Origin: Chlorella sorokiniana
Taxonomy: Eukaryota; Chlorophyta; Trebouxiophyceae; Chlorellales; Chlorellaceae
Reading direction: 5' to 3'
Length of the DNA: 64,000 nt
NCBI GenBank assembly: GCA_025917655.1
Contig: CP084614.1
Coordinates: 1,860,001 to 1,924,000 of the forward strand
Position numbers and translations under genes: made by a program. This document shows positions 63,039 to 64,000 of this stretch, in pieces. Within the stretch, counting starts at the first letter, position 1; every line of letters starts with the position of its first letter. Below the pieces are notes generated by a model that was given only the letters and a program-made list of their open reading frames with translations, was not told the origin of the DNA and did not search any database.

Positions 63039-64000
<962 letters not shown>

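Overview
This 64 kb window is nuclear DNA of a green alga. It is very GC-rich, its genes have many short GT-AG introns, and several 3' flanks carry TGTAA, the usual poly(A) signal of chlorophytes. The proteins mix plant-type, plastid and eukaryotic housekeeping families (type-2 DGAT, jojoba-type wax synthase, plastid LepA and site-2 protease, PPDK, P-type H+-ATPase, phytocyanin-like protein). A Chlorella-like trebouxiophyte is the best guess; that is inference. I saw no rRNA, tRNA, CRISPR array, transposon or virus-derived element.

Layout, left to right. 0.1-8.6 kb: a GHMP sugar-kinase-like gene (+), a secreted C69 dipeptidase (+), then type-2 DGAT (-) and a wax-synthase-like acyltransferase (+) head to head across 350 bp that holds a 22-bp perfect palindrome. 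8.6-13.5 kb: a Dbp4/DDX10-type DEAD-box helicase (-). 14-22 kb: a 113-residue membrane protein (+), a phytocyanin-like GPI-type protein (+), an ankyrin-repeat gene (-) facing away from an F-box/LRR-like gene (+), and an organelle-type RecX (-). 22.7-27.9 kb: plasma-membrane H+-ATPase (-). 28.8-30.7 kb: a SYLF (Ysc84) domain protein (-). 31.3-37.4 kb: pyruvate, phosphate dikinase (-). 38.2-39.1 kb: Mpv17/PMP22 protein (+). 39.3-45.5 kb: DNA ligase 1 (-), divergent from a plastid RseP-like site-2 protease (+, 46.0-49.1 kb). 49.7-51.4 kb: a lysine-rich protein with a lone aminoacyl-tRNA-synthetase-type anticodon-binding domain (+). 51.7-57.1 kb: plastid LepA/EF4 (-). 57.4-58.0 kb: a small secreted cysteine-rich protein (-). 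58.7-61.0 kb: ferroportin (+). 61.4-62.9 kb: Sfp-type phosphopantetheinyl transferase (-), divergent from S-adenosylhomocysteine hydrolase (+), which runs off the right edge.

Themes. Lipid metabolism (DGAT2, wax synthase, PPTase), organelle genome and protein upkeep (RecX, LepA, site-2 protease, ligase with a possible mitochondrial form) and membrane transport (H+-ATPase, ferroportin) recur, but apart from the DGAT2/wax synthase pair there is no sign of a functional cluster. Many conserved exons change reading frame within G/C homopolymers or short GC repeats. Because catalytic motifs continue in the new frame, I read these as base-calling or assembly indels in live genes. Gene coordinates below are genomic spans from start to stop codon and include introns. 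Splice sites were judged by eye.
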